NCBI GenBank assembly: GCA_021737325.1
Contig: JAIPED010000009.1
Span: 1-42,290, forward strand
DNA: 42,290 nt
Origin: Deltaproteobacteria bacterium
Lineage (GTDB): Bacteria > Desulfobacterota > Syntrophia > Syntrophales > JAIPED01
Direction: 5' to 3'
In this document: piece by piece, positions 1 to 7,873 of the stretch
How positions within the stretch are numbered: the stretch's first letter is position 1
How the letters are laid out: the number at the start of each line of letters is the position of its first letter
Notes under the pieces: model-generated
What the model was told of the DNA's origin: nothing
Seen by the model: only the letters and a program-made list of their open reading frames with translations
Databases searched by the model: none
Program-made: the position numbers and the translations under genes

Positions 1-1
1 C

Positions 2-694
2 AGAATAGAGAAAAAAATAAAACCAGCATTATCCAGAGTCTTCATATGGTCGGCGCCTTCGTTGTTTACGGGATGTTTTGTCGTTTTCGGGTTATGGTTT
101 ATGTTGTCGCCAGGAGAAGAAGGAACTTTTGTGGCTCGTGTATCCTCTGGTTTTAAACTCATGTACAATGAGATTACAAAAGAGAAAGCTGCAATGGTGC
201 AGGAAGAGCAAATAGTGGTGGAAATTTTACCGTCTGAGGAGTTGAGAAAAATAAGCGTTGTCATGGGTGATCCGCTGGTGTTTGTGGACGCTCTCTACCG
301 TAATGTGGTCGTTCAGAAGGGGAAGGTTATAAACAGGACGGGATATAAATTGCAGGCGGTTAGAGTTGAAGGGATGTTGTATGACGAAGAAGCAGAAATA
401 ATTAAGAAGAATTTTTCCATCGCTGGAAACGAAGTTGATATAGCAACTATTAGAAGTAATACCCAAGACCAGGGGTACGATGCTGCAGATAAAAAGGGGC
501 AGATATTTTCCCGATCCTTAACATCCGTGAGTAATGCAACGATATTGCCTATTGATGGAGAAGCATCATTTATGCTGGTGTTTTATGCGGAAAAAAATGA
601 CAAAGTGGGAGAAATTCCATATGTTGTGGCAACAGTAAGAGACGCTTTTCAGCTACAGCATGCAGGAGAGCGTAGCGAAGCGCGTGGCATATAG
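2..694 (+). CDS. Membrane-anchored protein with DUF3426-like domain, 5' end cut by window
   Basis: The frame is open to the left edge of the window, so the true start lies outside. An alternative TTG at 62 would fall inside the membrane segment and is unlikely to be the start. The visible part begins with basic residues, then one hydrophobic segment (FTGCFVVFGLWFML). About 170 periplasmic residues follow, with the pattern of DUF3426: a beta-rich region containing INRTGYKLQAVRVEGMLYD, meaning 'own modification of a residual sequence'. Proteins of this family usually carry an N-terminal MJ0042 zinc ribbon before the membrane helix; that part is not visible here. Function is unknown. No downstream partner is coupled to it, since about 290 bp without a clear gene follow. 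The domain assignment rests on pattern only and could be wrong. Confidence 0.5.
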   Translation, partial: RIEKKIKPALSRVFIWSAPSLFTGCFVVFGLWFMLSPGEEGTFVARVSSGFKLMYNEITKEKAAMVQEEQIVVEILPSEELRKISVVMGDPLVFVDALYRNVVVQKGKVINRTGYKLQAVRVEGMLYDEEAEIIKKNFSIAGNEVDIATIRSNTQDQGYDAADKKGQIFSRSLTSVSNATILPIDGEASFMLVFYAEKNDKVGEIPYVVATVRDAFQLQHAGERSEARGI

Positions 695-987
695 ATAATT
701 CACGCGAGGAGTCCGTTGTAACTTCCTCTTTAGCTTTTCCACTCCTCTATAGCTTCATGGTTCGTTTGTAATCGTTGCCACCAAGAAAAAGTCTTTCCTT
801 CCAATGACAGTCCTTAGATGTTTTCTGCAGAACAACTTGTATGCTATAACGAGACGATTATCACTGAGAGCTTCACACCCAATCTGTTTTCCCTGAAACA
901 TTTATGTGAAATTTCCCATATTGCAACAGATTACAGTAACGAGTAGCTGTGGAGCCAGAAGTTTCGTTGTGAAGAAAGGGGAAGAAT

Positions 988-2724
988 ATGGATAAGATTT
1001 TAAGAATTAAGATGCAAGGTAGTGGTGATCCTGTAGTTTCTGTGGAAAATTTAGGAGAATACGCTGGTCTTGGTGGTCGGGCAATGACATCAATGGTTGT
1101 GGCGAAAGAGGTACCTCCCGATTGTCATCCCCTCGGAGCTAAAAACAAGCTAGTTATAGCTCCAGGAATGCTTTCGGGTACTGCGGCGGCGATGTCTGGT
1201 AGAATTTCTATAGGTTGCAAGAGCCCACTTACCGGAACGATAAAAGAGTCGAACGCTGGAGGACAAGCGGCACAGGTTCTTGCCCGTCTTGGTTATGCGG
1301 CTATCATTATTGAGGGCAAAGGCAATGGCAAAGATTTGTATAAAATTTTCATAAATAAAGATGGCGTAAAAGTTTCCGTGGATAACGGCCTCAAGATGCT
1401 TGGTAATTATGCGACAGTAGAAAAAATGAAAGCGGAGTTTGGCGAAAAGGTTGCGATTATATCCATAGGTCAGGCTGGAGAAATGAAGTTGCCCGCCGCA
1501 TCGATAGCTTGTACCGATATGGAGCAGCGGCCCACCAGACACGCTGGTCGCGGTGGTGTGGGTGCCGTTATGGGGGCGAAGGGAGTAAAGACTATAATAC
1601 TTGACGATGCGGGTCTTTCCAATCGCAAGCCTGTTGATGAGCAAAAATTCCGCGAAGCTAACAGGGAATTTGTTAACGGGATTAGAAAACATGGAGTTAC
1701 AGGCCAAGCTCTTCCCGCTTATGGAACTAATGTTTTAACCAACATTCTTAACGAAGCAGGTGGCTATCCAACGCACAATTTTAGGACAGGTTTTTTTGAG
1801 GGAGGCGCCAAGATAAGCGGCGAGGAGCAAGCTCGGCTAATGACCGAGAGAGGAGGACAACCTACCCATGGTTGCCATCGTGGTTGTATAATTCAGTGCT
1901 CGGGAATCTATGTTGATAAAAACGGTAACTATATCAGCAAGCAACCAGAATACGAAACTGTATGGGCGCACGGTGGGCATTGCGGAATTGATGATCTGGA
2001 TAAAATTGCCGTTTTAGATAGGATGGACGACGATATCGGATTGGATACGATAGACACGGGAGTTGCTATCGGGGTTGCGATGGATGGTGGGTTGTTGTCT
2101 TTTGGTGATGCGGATGGTGCCATAAATCTGCTCAAAGAAGTGGAAAAGGGCACTCCGCTCGGTAGGCTTATCGGCTCGGGTGCCGAAATTATCGGGAAAG
2201 TACTCGGTGTTGAGAGAGTGCCTGTGGTTAAAGGACAGGCGATTCCCGCCTACGATCCACGCTCCGTAAAGGGTGTTGCTGTTACCTATGCAACAAGTAC
2301 TATGGGAGCCGATCATACAGCTGGTTACGGCGTTGCGACTAACATCCTTAAGGTTGGCGGTTTTGTAGATCCGCTGAAGGGGGAAGGTCAGGTTGACCTT
2401 TCTCGCAACTTACAGATAGCAACGGCGGCGATTGATGCTACGGGCATGTGTCTCTTTATAGCGTTTCCTATCCTAGACCAACCAGAAACTTTCAACGCCT
2501 TGGTCGATATAATCAACGCGATGTACGGATTGAATCTGACAGGGGACGATGTTGCCGCCTTGGGAAAGAAGATTCTTTCTGCGGAAAGAGACTTTAATAA
2601 AAAAGCAGGATTCACCAAAGAACATGATCGCCTGCCTACTTTTTTCAAGGAAGAATCTTTGCCGCCGCACAACACGGTTTTTGATGTTACCGACGAAGAT
2701 CTGGACAAGGTGTATAATTTTTAA
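988..2724 (+). CDS. Aldehyde:ferredoxin oxidoreductase family protein (AOR-1)
   Basis: This 578-residue protein belongs to the tungsten (or molybdenum) bis-pterin AOR family, which oxidises aldehydes or related substrates and reduces ferredoxin in the cytoplasm. The N-terminal half has the family signatures APGMLSGTAAAMSGR and CKSPLTGTIKESNAGG, and the middle has RHAGRGGVGAVMGAKG. The [4Fe-4S] ligands appear as C296, C300 and C304 plus C488 (in ATGMCLF). The first three are spaced C-x3-C-x3-C rather than the classical C-x2-C-x3-C. DDDIGLDTIDTG and VKGVAVTYATSTMGADHT are the expected cofactor-binding regions. The start has a good ribosome site (AAAGGGGAAGAAT). MoaD- and ThiF-like genes follow after a terminator, as is common for AOR loci. 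The exact substrate cannot be told. Confidence 0.9.
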   Translation: MDKILRIKMQGSGDPVVSVENLGEYAGLGGRAMTSMVVAKEVPPDCHPLGAKNKLVIAPGMLSGTAAAMSGRISIGCKSPLTGTIKESNAGGQAAQVLARLGYAAIIIEGKGNGKDLYKIFINKDGVKVSVDNGLKMLGNYATVEKMKAEFGEKVAIISIGQAGEMKLPAASIACTDMEQRPTRHAGRGGVGAVMGAKGVKTIILDDAGLSNRKPVDEQKFREANREFVNGIRKHGVTGQALPAYGTNVLTNILNEAGGYPTHNFRTGFFEGGAKISGEEQARLMTERGGQPTHGCHRGCIIQCSGIYVDKNGNYISKQPEYETVWAHGGHCGIDDLDKIAVLDRMDDDIGLDTIDTGVAIGVAMDGGLLSFGDADGAINLLKEVEKGTPLGRLIGSGAEIIGKVLGVERVPVVKGQAIPAYDPRSVKGVAVTYATSTMGADHTAGYGVATNILKVGGFVDPLKGEGQVDLSRNLQIATAAIDATGMCLFIAFPILDQPETFNALVDIINAMYGLNLTGDDVAALGKKILSAERDFNKKAGFTKEHDRLPTFFKEESLPPHNTVFDVTDEDLDKVYNF

Positions 2725-2748
2725 ACGCTTGCCAATGACAACTTTTAA

Positions 2749-2780
2749 GGGTGGCATTTTGTGGATGCCACCCTTTTTTT
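2749..2780 (+). terminator. Rho-independent terminator after AOR-1
   Basis: A perfect 9-bp stem, GGGTGGCAT (2749-2757) with ATGCCACCC (2765-2773), has a 7-nt loop and is followed by seven T residues. It starts 24 bp after the AOR-1 stop codon. Some read-through is plausible, because the next two genes serve the same cofactor. Confidence 0.9.
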
Positions 2781-2828
2781 AAGTTATGTGGGCAATGGTT
2801 TGCTATACTGGAAAAAGATGGTGATACT

Positions 2829-3053
2829 ATGAGAGTAAAGGTAAAGCTGTTTGCAACACTTGCGAAGGGGCGTTTCGGAGAAAGAGGTCTTGAGCTAAAC
2901 GCTTCCACTACAGTTCTGGATGTTGTTAACCTGGTAGGAGTTGATAGTAATGATGTAGCGCTAATTTTTGTCAACGGAAGGCACTCTTCTTTTGATTATT
3001 TACTCCAAGAAGATGACAGATTATCGCTGTTTCCTCCGATTGGAGGCGGTTAA
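2829..3053 (+). CDS. MoaD/ThiS-family sulfur carrier protein
   Basis: This 74-residue ubiquitin-fold protein has the sequence style of MoaD (MRVKVKLFATLAKGRF at the start) and ends in PPIGGG. The terminal Gly-Gly is what an E1-like enzyme adenylates and thiocarboxylates. Its role would be sulfur donation to the dithiolene of molybdo- or tungstopterin. The ATG at 2829 is chosen because an upstream in-frame extension would run through the terminator stem at 2749-2780 and lies outside the family's usual length. The ThiF-like gene follows 20 bp later. AOR, MoaD and ThiF/MoeB next to each other is a known arrangement, so a dedicated carrier for the AOR-1 cofactor is a fair inference. Confidence 0.85.
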   Translation: MRVKVKLFATLAKGRFGERGLELNASTTVLDVVNLVGVDSNDVALIFVNGRHSSFDYLLQEDDRLSLFPPIGGG

Positions 3054-3073
3054 TAGGGTAAAGGTTTTTGGCT

Positions 3074-3886
3074 ATGAACACGGCAGAGTCTATTATAGCG
3101 GGGGCCCAAGACGGAGTTGTTTCATCCTCCGTTTTAGCGGAGGTCGCAACGAAATTTGCTCTGCCGCTTCTTGCTGTGGAAAAAATCGCTTTGATTAACG
3201 GCGTTATCCCTCGCCGCTATTATAGAAACATCGGAACGATTACACCCCTACAGCAGTTATCGCTACTTGACGGTAGATGTGTTTTGCTTGGCTGTGGTGG
3301 ATTGGGTGGCTATGTTGCAGAAGCGCTTGCGCGTCTGGGAGTAGGTTATATCAGAATAGTTGATCACGATATTTTTTCAGAAAGTAATCTTAACCGCCAG
3401 CTCTTCGCTATCACTAGTAAAATTGGTTTTCCCAAGGTAACAGTAGTTCAGGAGGCCATCGAAGGGATAAATAGTGCCATAAAAGTCACACCCTACCGGG
3501 AAAAGCTCCGAAGAGAAAATGCTGTTAGTCTGCTCGCGGATGTGGATATTGTAATAGATGCTTTGGACAATTTTGAAGCTCGTTCCTGCCTGTTATCGTT
3601 CTGTAGCGCAAAAGGTGTGCCGATTGTAGGAGGAAGCATCGCTGGGTGGTACGGCATGATATATCACCACATTAGCCCTCCGAAAAATCTGTTGCAAATT
3701 TTCACCTCGCTAAGTGGCCACAAAGGGATTGAAGAGTTTCTGGGCAATCCTTCATTTACCCCTGCGCTTGTTGCCAGCATCCAGGTTGCGCTGGTTTGCC
3801 AAATAATAACAGGAGCAATAACAACTGGTGGGTTGATTCAATTTTTAGATGTTCTTAATATGAAATTCGAAAAATTTGAGATCTAA
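3074..3886 (+). CDS. ThiF/MoeB/HesA-family adenylyltransferase
   Basis: This E1-like enzyme of 270 residues would adenylate the C-terminal glycine of the MoaD-like protein just upstream. The nucleotide-binding Rossmann loop is LLGCGGLGGYVAEALARLG, followed by VDHDIFSESNLNRQ, where the Asp and the Arg of NLNRQ are the family's ATP and catalytic residues. The DALDNFEARSCL segment is also typical. The two CxxC pairs that bind structural zinc in MoeB and ThiF are absent. An N-terminal stretch of about 65 residues precedes the Rossmann loop. The ATG at 3074 is preferred over the in-frame TTG at 3068. It probably supports tungsten/molybdenum cofactor synthesis for AOR, but thiamine or other sulfur transfer cannot be excluded. 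Confidence 0.82.
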   Translation: MNTAESIIAGAQDGVVSSSVLAEVATKFALPLLAVEKIALINGVIPRRYYRNIGTITPLQQLSLLDGRCVLLGCGGLGGYVAEALARLGVGYIRIVDHDIFSESNLNRQLFAITSKIGFPKVTVVQEAIEGINSAIKVTPYREKLRRENAVSLLADVDIVIDALDNFEARSCLLSFCSAKGVPIVGGSIAGWYGMIYHHISPPKNLLQIFTSLSGHKGIEEFLGNPSFTPALVASIQVALVCQIITGAITTGGLIQFLDVLNMKFEKFEI

Positions 3887-3903
3887 CATGCCCTGATAGT
3901 ATC

Positions 3904-4386
3904 TTAATCTGCGTATACGGAAAGGACTTTGGCGATTATGTTTGTAGTAGATGCTCCATCTATCAGCGGAGCTATCACTACCTTCCCCCCCCAAGATTCA
4001 ACCATGTCAGCTCCCACAATTGCATCGCGCTTCCAATCTCCTCCCTTTACAATGACATCAGGTCGCAAGGCTTCAATTAGTTGAGCTGGTGTTTCTTCGG
4101 GAAAGATTATAACAAAATCAACAACCATCAAGTTTGCGAGCATTTCAGCTCTTTCTTGTTCTGTTACTATTGGGCGTTTTTCCCCTTTCAACATTCTAAC
4201 CGAGTGGTCGCTATTCACCCCGACGATCAGTACATCTCCAGTCGTCCGTGCCGCATTTAGATAGCGTGTATGCCCAACATGAAGTATATCAAAACACCCG
4301 TTAGTAAACACCATCCGTTTCCCCGCACCTCTTAATGGCTGTATTTCTGCTATCAATTCTTTTAGTTCTTTGATTTTGTTCCTCAT
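3904..4386 (-). CDS. rfaE2: D-glycero-beta-D-manno-heptose 1-phosphate adenylyltransferase (RfaE2)
   Basis: This 160-residue stand-alone nucleotidyltransferase activates heptose-1-phosphate to ADP-heptose for the LPS inner core. The nucleotidyl-transfer motif is clear: FTNGCFDILHVGH with HVGH at residues 36-39, then GVNSDHSVR, KGEKRP and DVIVKGGDW. Length and motifs fit the monofunctional form, where the kinase domain (RfaE1) is a separate gene, rather than the fused HldE. It is the last gene of a minus-strand run (rsfS, comF, rfaE2) with 12 bp after comF. Its presence is a good sign of a Gram-negative envelope. Confidence 0.93.
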   Translation of the reverse strand: MRNKIKELKELIAEIQPLRGAGKRMVFTNGCFDILHVGHTRYLNAARTTGDVLIVGVNSDHSVRMLKGEKRPIVTEQERAEMLANLMVVDFVIIFPEETPAQLIEALRPDVIVKGGDWKRDAIVGADMVESWGGKVVIAPLIDGASTTNIIAKVLSVYAD

Positions 4387-4398
4387 GGTTTTCCTTTT

Positions 4399-5154
4399 TT
4401 AAGCCCTAGATAAAGTCAAAGCGACAACAGCTTGAACTCCACCAGCATACAAGATTTTAGAACATTCTTTGATTGTACTCCCTGTTGTATAGACATCATC
4501 AATAATAATTACAGATTTGCCAGTTATTTTTTTTGTGTCCCGCAAGCTAAAAGCATTAAGGATATTCTTTTCCCGGTCTTTTTTTTCAAGACTCGCCTGG
4601 GGTTTAGTGTCAATATGCCTGATAAGCGAATTACAGTCCATAGGTATATTATTCTTCTTAGCAAAAGCTTTGGCAAGGATGAGTGATTGGTTGAAGCCGC
4701 GTTCTAACAGCCTATTTTTATGTAATGGAACAGGCAGAATAAAATCAAAATTTTCTGGAGTAAATCCCCCAAAATTGTGGCGAGCAAACATCGTTGCGAG
4801 TGATTCGCCAACGCCGATGTTCTTTCCGTACTTAAATCTAGTTATTCCAGAGGCAATAACTTCTCCGTATCCAACTATGGAACGCGCCAAGATGAAGGGA
4901 GGTTTTTGAAGGATGCAATCTCCGCAGGTATGATTTTCGCCAGGAGATAAAAAGGGCTTTCCACATATGGAGCAGTATGGCTCTTTAATAAAGACTAACT
5001 TTTGTAGACATTCCTCACAGAAGATTCCGCTTTCTTCAAGAGAAGAAAGCGTTTTGTTGCAGGAAATACAAGCATGCGGTAAAAGAACATCAACGGTGCT
5101 CTTTACGAATTCTGCGAGGAGTAAAGGATATTTGGGGAATGTGATATATTTCAT
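4399..5154 (-). CDS. ComF-family phosphoribosyltransferase-like protein
   Basis: This 251-residue cytoplasmic protein has the two-part structure of ComF. An N-terminal double zinc finger uses C29/C32, C46/C49, C61/C64 and C77/C80. A type I phosphoribosyltransferase domain follows, with ILPVPLHKNRLLERGFNQ and a C-terminal PRPP loop (VIIIDDVYTTGST). In competent bacteria ComF takes part in DNA uptake; in many Gram-negatives its role is unclear. The ATG at 5154 makes a 65-bp overlap with the end of rsfS. Since no later start keeps the first zinc pair, translational coupling with rsfS is likely. Confidence 0.9.
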   Translation of the reverse strand: MKYITFPKYPLLLAEFVKSTVDVLLPHACISCNKTLSSLEESGIFCEECLQKLVFIKEPYCSICGKPFLSPGENHTCGDCILQKPPFILARSIVGYGEVIASGITRFKYGKNIGVGESLATMFARHNFGGFTPENFDFILPVPLHKNRLLERGFNQSLILAKAFAKKNNIPMDCNSLIRHIDTKPQASLEKKDREKNILNAFSLRDTKKITGKSVIIIDDVYTTGSTIKECSKILYAGGVQAVVALTLSRA

Positions 5155-5527
5155 CAGCTACCTGCATCGTCGGAGCAAAACTCCACAAACCTTCTAAATC
5201 ATATAATTCTCGTTTTTCTTCTAAAAAAACATGTACAACAACATCGCCGTAATCCAGCAACACCCAGTTATTGAAGCCCTTTCCTTCAACTCCTATAGGA
5301 GGGAACCCCGCGACCTTCATAGCGGACTGCACAGATTCGGAGATAGCTGCCACATGGCGATCAGATGCGCCTGTGCAGATAATAAAGTAGTCGGCGAAGG
5401 AGCAAACTTCGCCGACATGAATTACCGAAAGGCGCAACGCCTTTTTGTCCAAAGCACAATTGGTACACACCAAAGCGACATCTTCGCTATGTGTGGATGA
5501 TGATGTTTTTCTCCTCAAAACAGGCAT
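5090..5527 (-). CDS. rsfS: Ribosomal silencing factor RsfS
   Basis: RsfS (Iojap family) binds ribosomal protein L14 and blocks joining of the subunits when nutrients are short. The 145-residue product shows the conserved core: FADYFIICTGASDRH near residue 45, then EGKGFNNWVLLDYGDVVVHVF and REYYDLEGLW-like RELYDLEGLWSFAP. The start ATG overlaps the upstream gene's stop codon (TAATG), and the 3' end overlaps comF by 65 bp. This implies one co-translated mRNA. The C-terminal 15-20 residues (SFTPRRIRKEHR) are a basic tail. Confidence 0.93.
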   Translation of the reverse strand: MPVLRRKTSSSTHSEDVALVCTNCALDKKALRLSVIHVGEVCSFADYFIICTGASDRHVAAISESVQSAMKVAGFPPIGVEGKGFNNWVLLDYGDVVVHVFLEEKRELYDLEGLWSFAPTMQVADEIYHIPQISFTPRRIRKEHR

Positions 5528-5772
5528 TATAGCTCTTCTTCATCCGCAAGATATTTCCTCAATGCCTCCGCGCAAAGAGATAACAATCCAGCAATCGCCA
5601 ACAGTGCGGAAACTTGTAGGAGCATAACCATTGATCCGACAAGCAGGTTCATAAAATTCATCCCCGCAAACTGGAGATAGTTAAAATAGTTGAGCAATAT
5701 GGATGAAACAATACCGAAGAAGAGAAGAAAAAATAATGCAGGTTCAAACAATTTGATGACGATTTTTTTCAC
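5527..5772 (-). CDS. Small two-helix membrane protein, unknown function
   Basis: This 81-residue protein has two hydrophobic segments, about residues 8-28 (PALFFLLFFGIVSSILLNYF) and 38-60 (NLLVGSMVMLLQVSALLAIAG). It ends in an acidic tail (LADEEEL). The GTG at 5772 is chosen because a GGAGG sits seven bases upstream; the longer ATG start at 5808 has no such site. The stop codon overlaps the start of rsfS. I do not recognise the family. Its place at the head of the rsfS-comF-rfaE2 operon is the only functional hint. Confidence 0.7.
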   Translation of the reverse strand: MKKIVIKLFEPALFFLLFFGIVSSILLNYFNYLQFAGMNFMNLLVGSMVMLLQVSALLAIAGLLSLCAEALRKYLADEEEL

Positions 5773-5976
5773 TTTAAAGCCTCCGTTAATTAAATTGGTC
5801 ATAACCATAGCACATCCAGAATGCTAAAACAACAATCCTGTTTTTATTGTTACGAGTAGATAGAAATGTCCTGTTTATTGGTAAATGAACTGTCAACATT
5901 TGTGTGGCGTTTAATCCTATTTTTTTCTGTTGTTTTCTTGGTTTTTACCCTTGTTTTTTCTGCTAATTTTCCATCA

Positions 5977-6540
5977 CTATCGTACATAGTTGGCTATCTT
6001 CCTCGGTCCGTGAAATATAGCCATTGAGCCATCAATGTAGTGATGCACTCTGTCGTTCACTCTGACAAAGTGGCAACGATATTGATCCGGCGGTATTTGC
6101 AGCATTTTTCCCGCAAAACTCACACAATTGTCCGACGATACTACTCATTCATATTGCTTTGATAAAACATCGTCGATGCTTGCTCCCACCCAAGGGACGA
6201 AGGTTAAATAAAAAAGCATTAAATACAAGCATATAGGACTGTAGCAGATAATTGTTCGCCGCTTCCGTTGTGGTAATGCCAAGAAGGGCAAGCTTTTTGG
6301 AAATTCTATCCTGATGAGTGCGAAAAGCGCACTCAACCCTACCGTTTGCCTCGGGACAATAGGTTGGTATCATTTATATGTCTAAGCGCCTCATGGCACA
6401 ACCAAATTGCGTTGGTTGGGTTTTGCTCACGGCACCACCTTCAAACGGTGTAAACCAGTAATGAGAACCCCTGTCGGTATAGATGAACCTGAACAAACCC
6501 TTAGGCTCGCAACCCGATTCGCATCACAAGACAACAGAGC
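5977..6540 (-). pseudogene. Degenerate ISNCY-like transposase, 3' part
   Basis: Read on the minus strand, the conceptual translation follows the integrase-core and C-terminal region of ISNCY-type transposases. It contains EPKGLFRFIYTDRGSHYWF, EGGAVSKTQPTQFGCAMRRL, PTYCPEANGRVECAFRTHQD and LALLGITTTEAANNYL. After a frame change come FVPWVGASIDDVL, and later LQIPPDQYRCHFVRV and GSMAIFHGPRK. It carries an in-frame TAA at 6374-6376 (between LDI and MIPTY), a frameshift near 6200-6220 and a TGA at 6145. It is clearly dead. The N-terminal half is missing; homology fades near 6510-6540, where a LolA-like gene begins on the other strand. I could not see intact terminal inverted repeats. Confidence 0.8.
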
Positions 6541-6942
6541 CTTTTAGTTCAGGTTTCCAATGGTGATGTCGTCGCTACGGATTATCATTATTCATATCAG
6601 TCGGAGTTAGTGGGCGAAGAAGTAGTCGAAGATAAGCTATGTTATAAGCTCAAACTTGTGCGTCGTTGGCCCTTTGTTCCTTATCCAAAAATTACCTGCC
6701 GGGTAGAGAAAGATACCTATCGCCCAATAAAGGTTGAGTTTTATTTAACTTCAGACACCTTGATGAAGGTGGGGTATTATCGGAGTTACCGCGAGGCGTT
6801 GGAGGACATTCGCCCCAACGAGGTGTTAATTGAAAATGCTCAGGTAAAGAGTAGCTATACTAAGATACTTTACTCAAAATCAGAATTTGCTGATATTCCT
6901 GACGAATATTATCAACCAGCATATCTTGTTAGGATGAGGTAA
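6505..6942 (+). pseudogene. Outer membrane lipoprotein-sorting (LolA-like) protein, N-terminally truncated
   Basis: An open frame from 6505 to 6942 gives a C-terminal half of about 135 residues. It resembles the LolA-like 'outer membrane lipoprotein-sorting protein' family often found with RND/MMPL exporters. Visible features are DVVATDYHYSYQSELVGEE, KLCYKLKLVRRW, ITCRVEKDTYRPIKVEFY and the ending YYQPAYLVRM. There is no signal peptide or N-terminal domain: the 5' side runs directly into the dead transposase. A GTG at 6610 could start a 110-residue product, but no convincing ribosome site precedes it. It is best read as a gene cut by the transposon. No exporter gene survives beside it. Confidence 0.7.
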
Positions 6943-6980
6943 GACAGCGAAGAGCAAAAATAAGGAAGGGGGGAAGGGTG

Positions 6981-7112
6981 ATGAACAAAATTGTTTGTTG
7001 GGTGTAATTTTCTTGCTACTTGGCGTTGGCATGGGCTTTGCGCAAGTAACAGAAAAGGTTCTCGAAGGGCAGGTGGACGCACGCGCCCTTGAGTTTAGGG
7101 TGGGCACTGAGA
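6981..7112 (+). pseudogene. Frameshifted start of a secreted-protein gene
   Basis: A strong ribosome site (AAGGAAGGGGGGAAGGG) precedes ATG at 6981, but the frame stops after eight codons. If one base near 6993 is skipped, reading continues as LLGVIFLLLGVGMGFAQV, a typical signal peptide with a plausible cleavage after GFA. About 25 further plausible residues follow. After about 7112 the reading no longer looks like protein. It probably belonged to the same operon as the truncated LolA-like gene. The family is not recognisable. Confidence 0.4.
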
Positions 7113-7447
7113 GAATGGCTTCTTCGTGGTTGCTGATCTTATCAATGCTTATGGCGGTCCGTAATAACTTTTTCCAACCCTTATTGGGTGTTCGTCAGCA
7201 CCGCCAGCATTTATTCTCCCATCCGCATTGTCTTTTAAAACCCTCAAAGGCCACTCACGGATGGGTTTGCATAACATGATTGTCAATCCACTGGTAACAG
7301 TTCTTGCCACCTTGGAGGTCATTACAAATATCACTTGTTGTGGTGGTCGGTGATTTTTTTCGGGCATTTTTCCTACTCCTCATGGGTTATTTGCAGAGCA
7401 ACAACTGCGAACCAGTAAAAGATTGGGGGAAGTTTTGAGCTCCCCTC
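7113..7447. other. Intergenic, no gene recognised
   Basis: About 335 bp with only short shadow frames on both strands and no recognisable protein motif. It lies between the decayed LolA-like region and the arsenic island, so the island boundary probably falls here. A weak GGGGA/TCCCC inverted repeat lies just before the arsR-1 promoter, around 7425-7445. Confidence 0.5.
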
Positions 7448-7476
7448 TTGACATCGTCGCATTATTTGGTTATTTC
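7448..7476 (+). promoter_or_regulatory. Candidate promoter of arsR-1
   Basis: A consensus -35 TTGACA lies at 7448-7453, with a 17-bp spacer to a weak -10 (TATTTC, 7471-7476). It sits about 30 bp upstream of the arsR-1 start. ArsR-family repressors usually bind across their own promoter, but I do not see a convincing dyad here. Confidence 0.45.
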
Positions 7477-7505
7477 GCCATGTATGCAACAGTTAGGGGC
7501 AAGCC

Positions 7506-7826
7506 ATGAATGAACAAGACAAGCTAAAATACCATGCCCAAGCTAAGATACTTAAAGCGCTGGCTCATCCGACAAGACTATGGATGGCCGAGCAACTGGC
7601 CGACGGAGAGCGCTGTGTTTGTGAGTTTGCCGATGCTGTTGATGCAGATTTTTCTACTATTTCCAAACATCTGTCTGTTCTGAAACAGGCGGGGATTGTG
7701 GAAGATGACAAACGCGGGAAGCAGGTTTATTACCGCCTGAAAACGCCCTGTGTTCTCCGTTTTGTGAGCTGTATTGAGGATGTCATTGAGTCTCAATTCA
7801 AAGCGCCTGGAGGTTTGGACAAATGA
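7506..7826 (+). CDS. arsR: ArsR/SmtB-family metalloregulator (ArsR-1)
   Basis: This 106-residue winged-helix repressor would leave DNA when As(III) or a related metal(loid) binds. The metal-binding motif is ERCVCEF, with C37 and C39 in the alpha-3 helix, the classical ArsR ELCVCDL-type position. The recognition helix region is DFSTISKHLSVLKQAGIV, and the wing is DDKRGKQVYYRL. ATG at 7506 follows AGTTAGGGGCAAGCC. It leads a run of genes on the same strand: permease (47 bp later), then the small thioredoxin. A second, different ArsR lies at 11370, so the island has two regulators. Confidence 0.9.
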   Translation: MNEQDKLKYHAQAKILKALAHPTRLWMAEQLADGERCVCEFADAVDADFSTISKHLSVLKQAGIVEDDKRGKQVYYRLKTPCVLRFVSCIEDVIESQFKAPGGLDK

Positions 7827-7873
7827 GTTTTTCGGTATTTGGGGCAATGCTAAAACTACCATGGGAGGTATAA

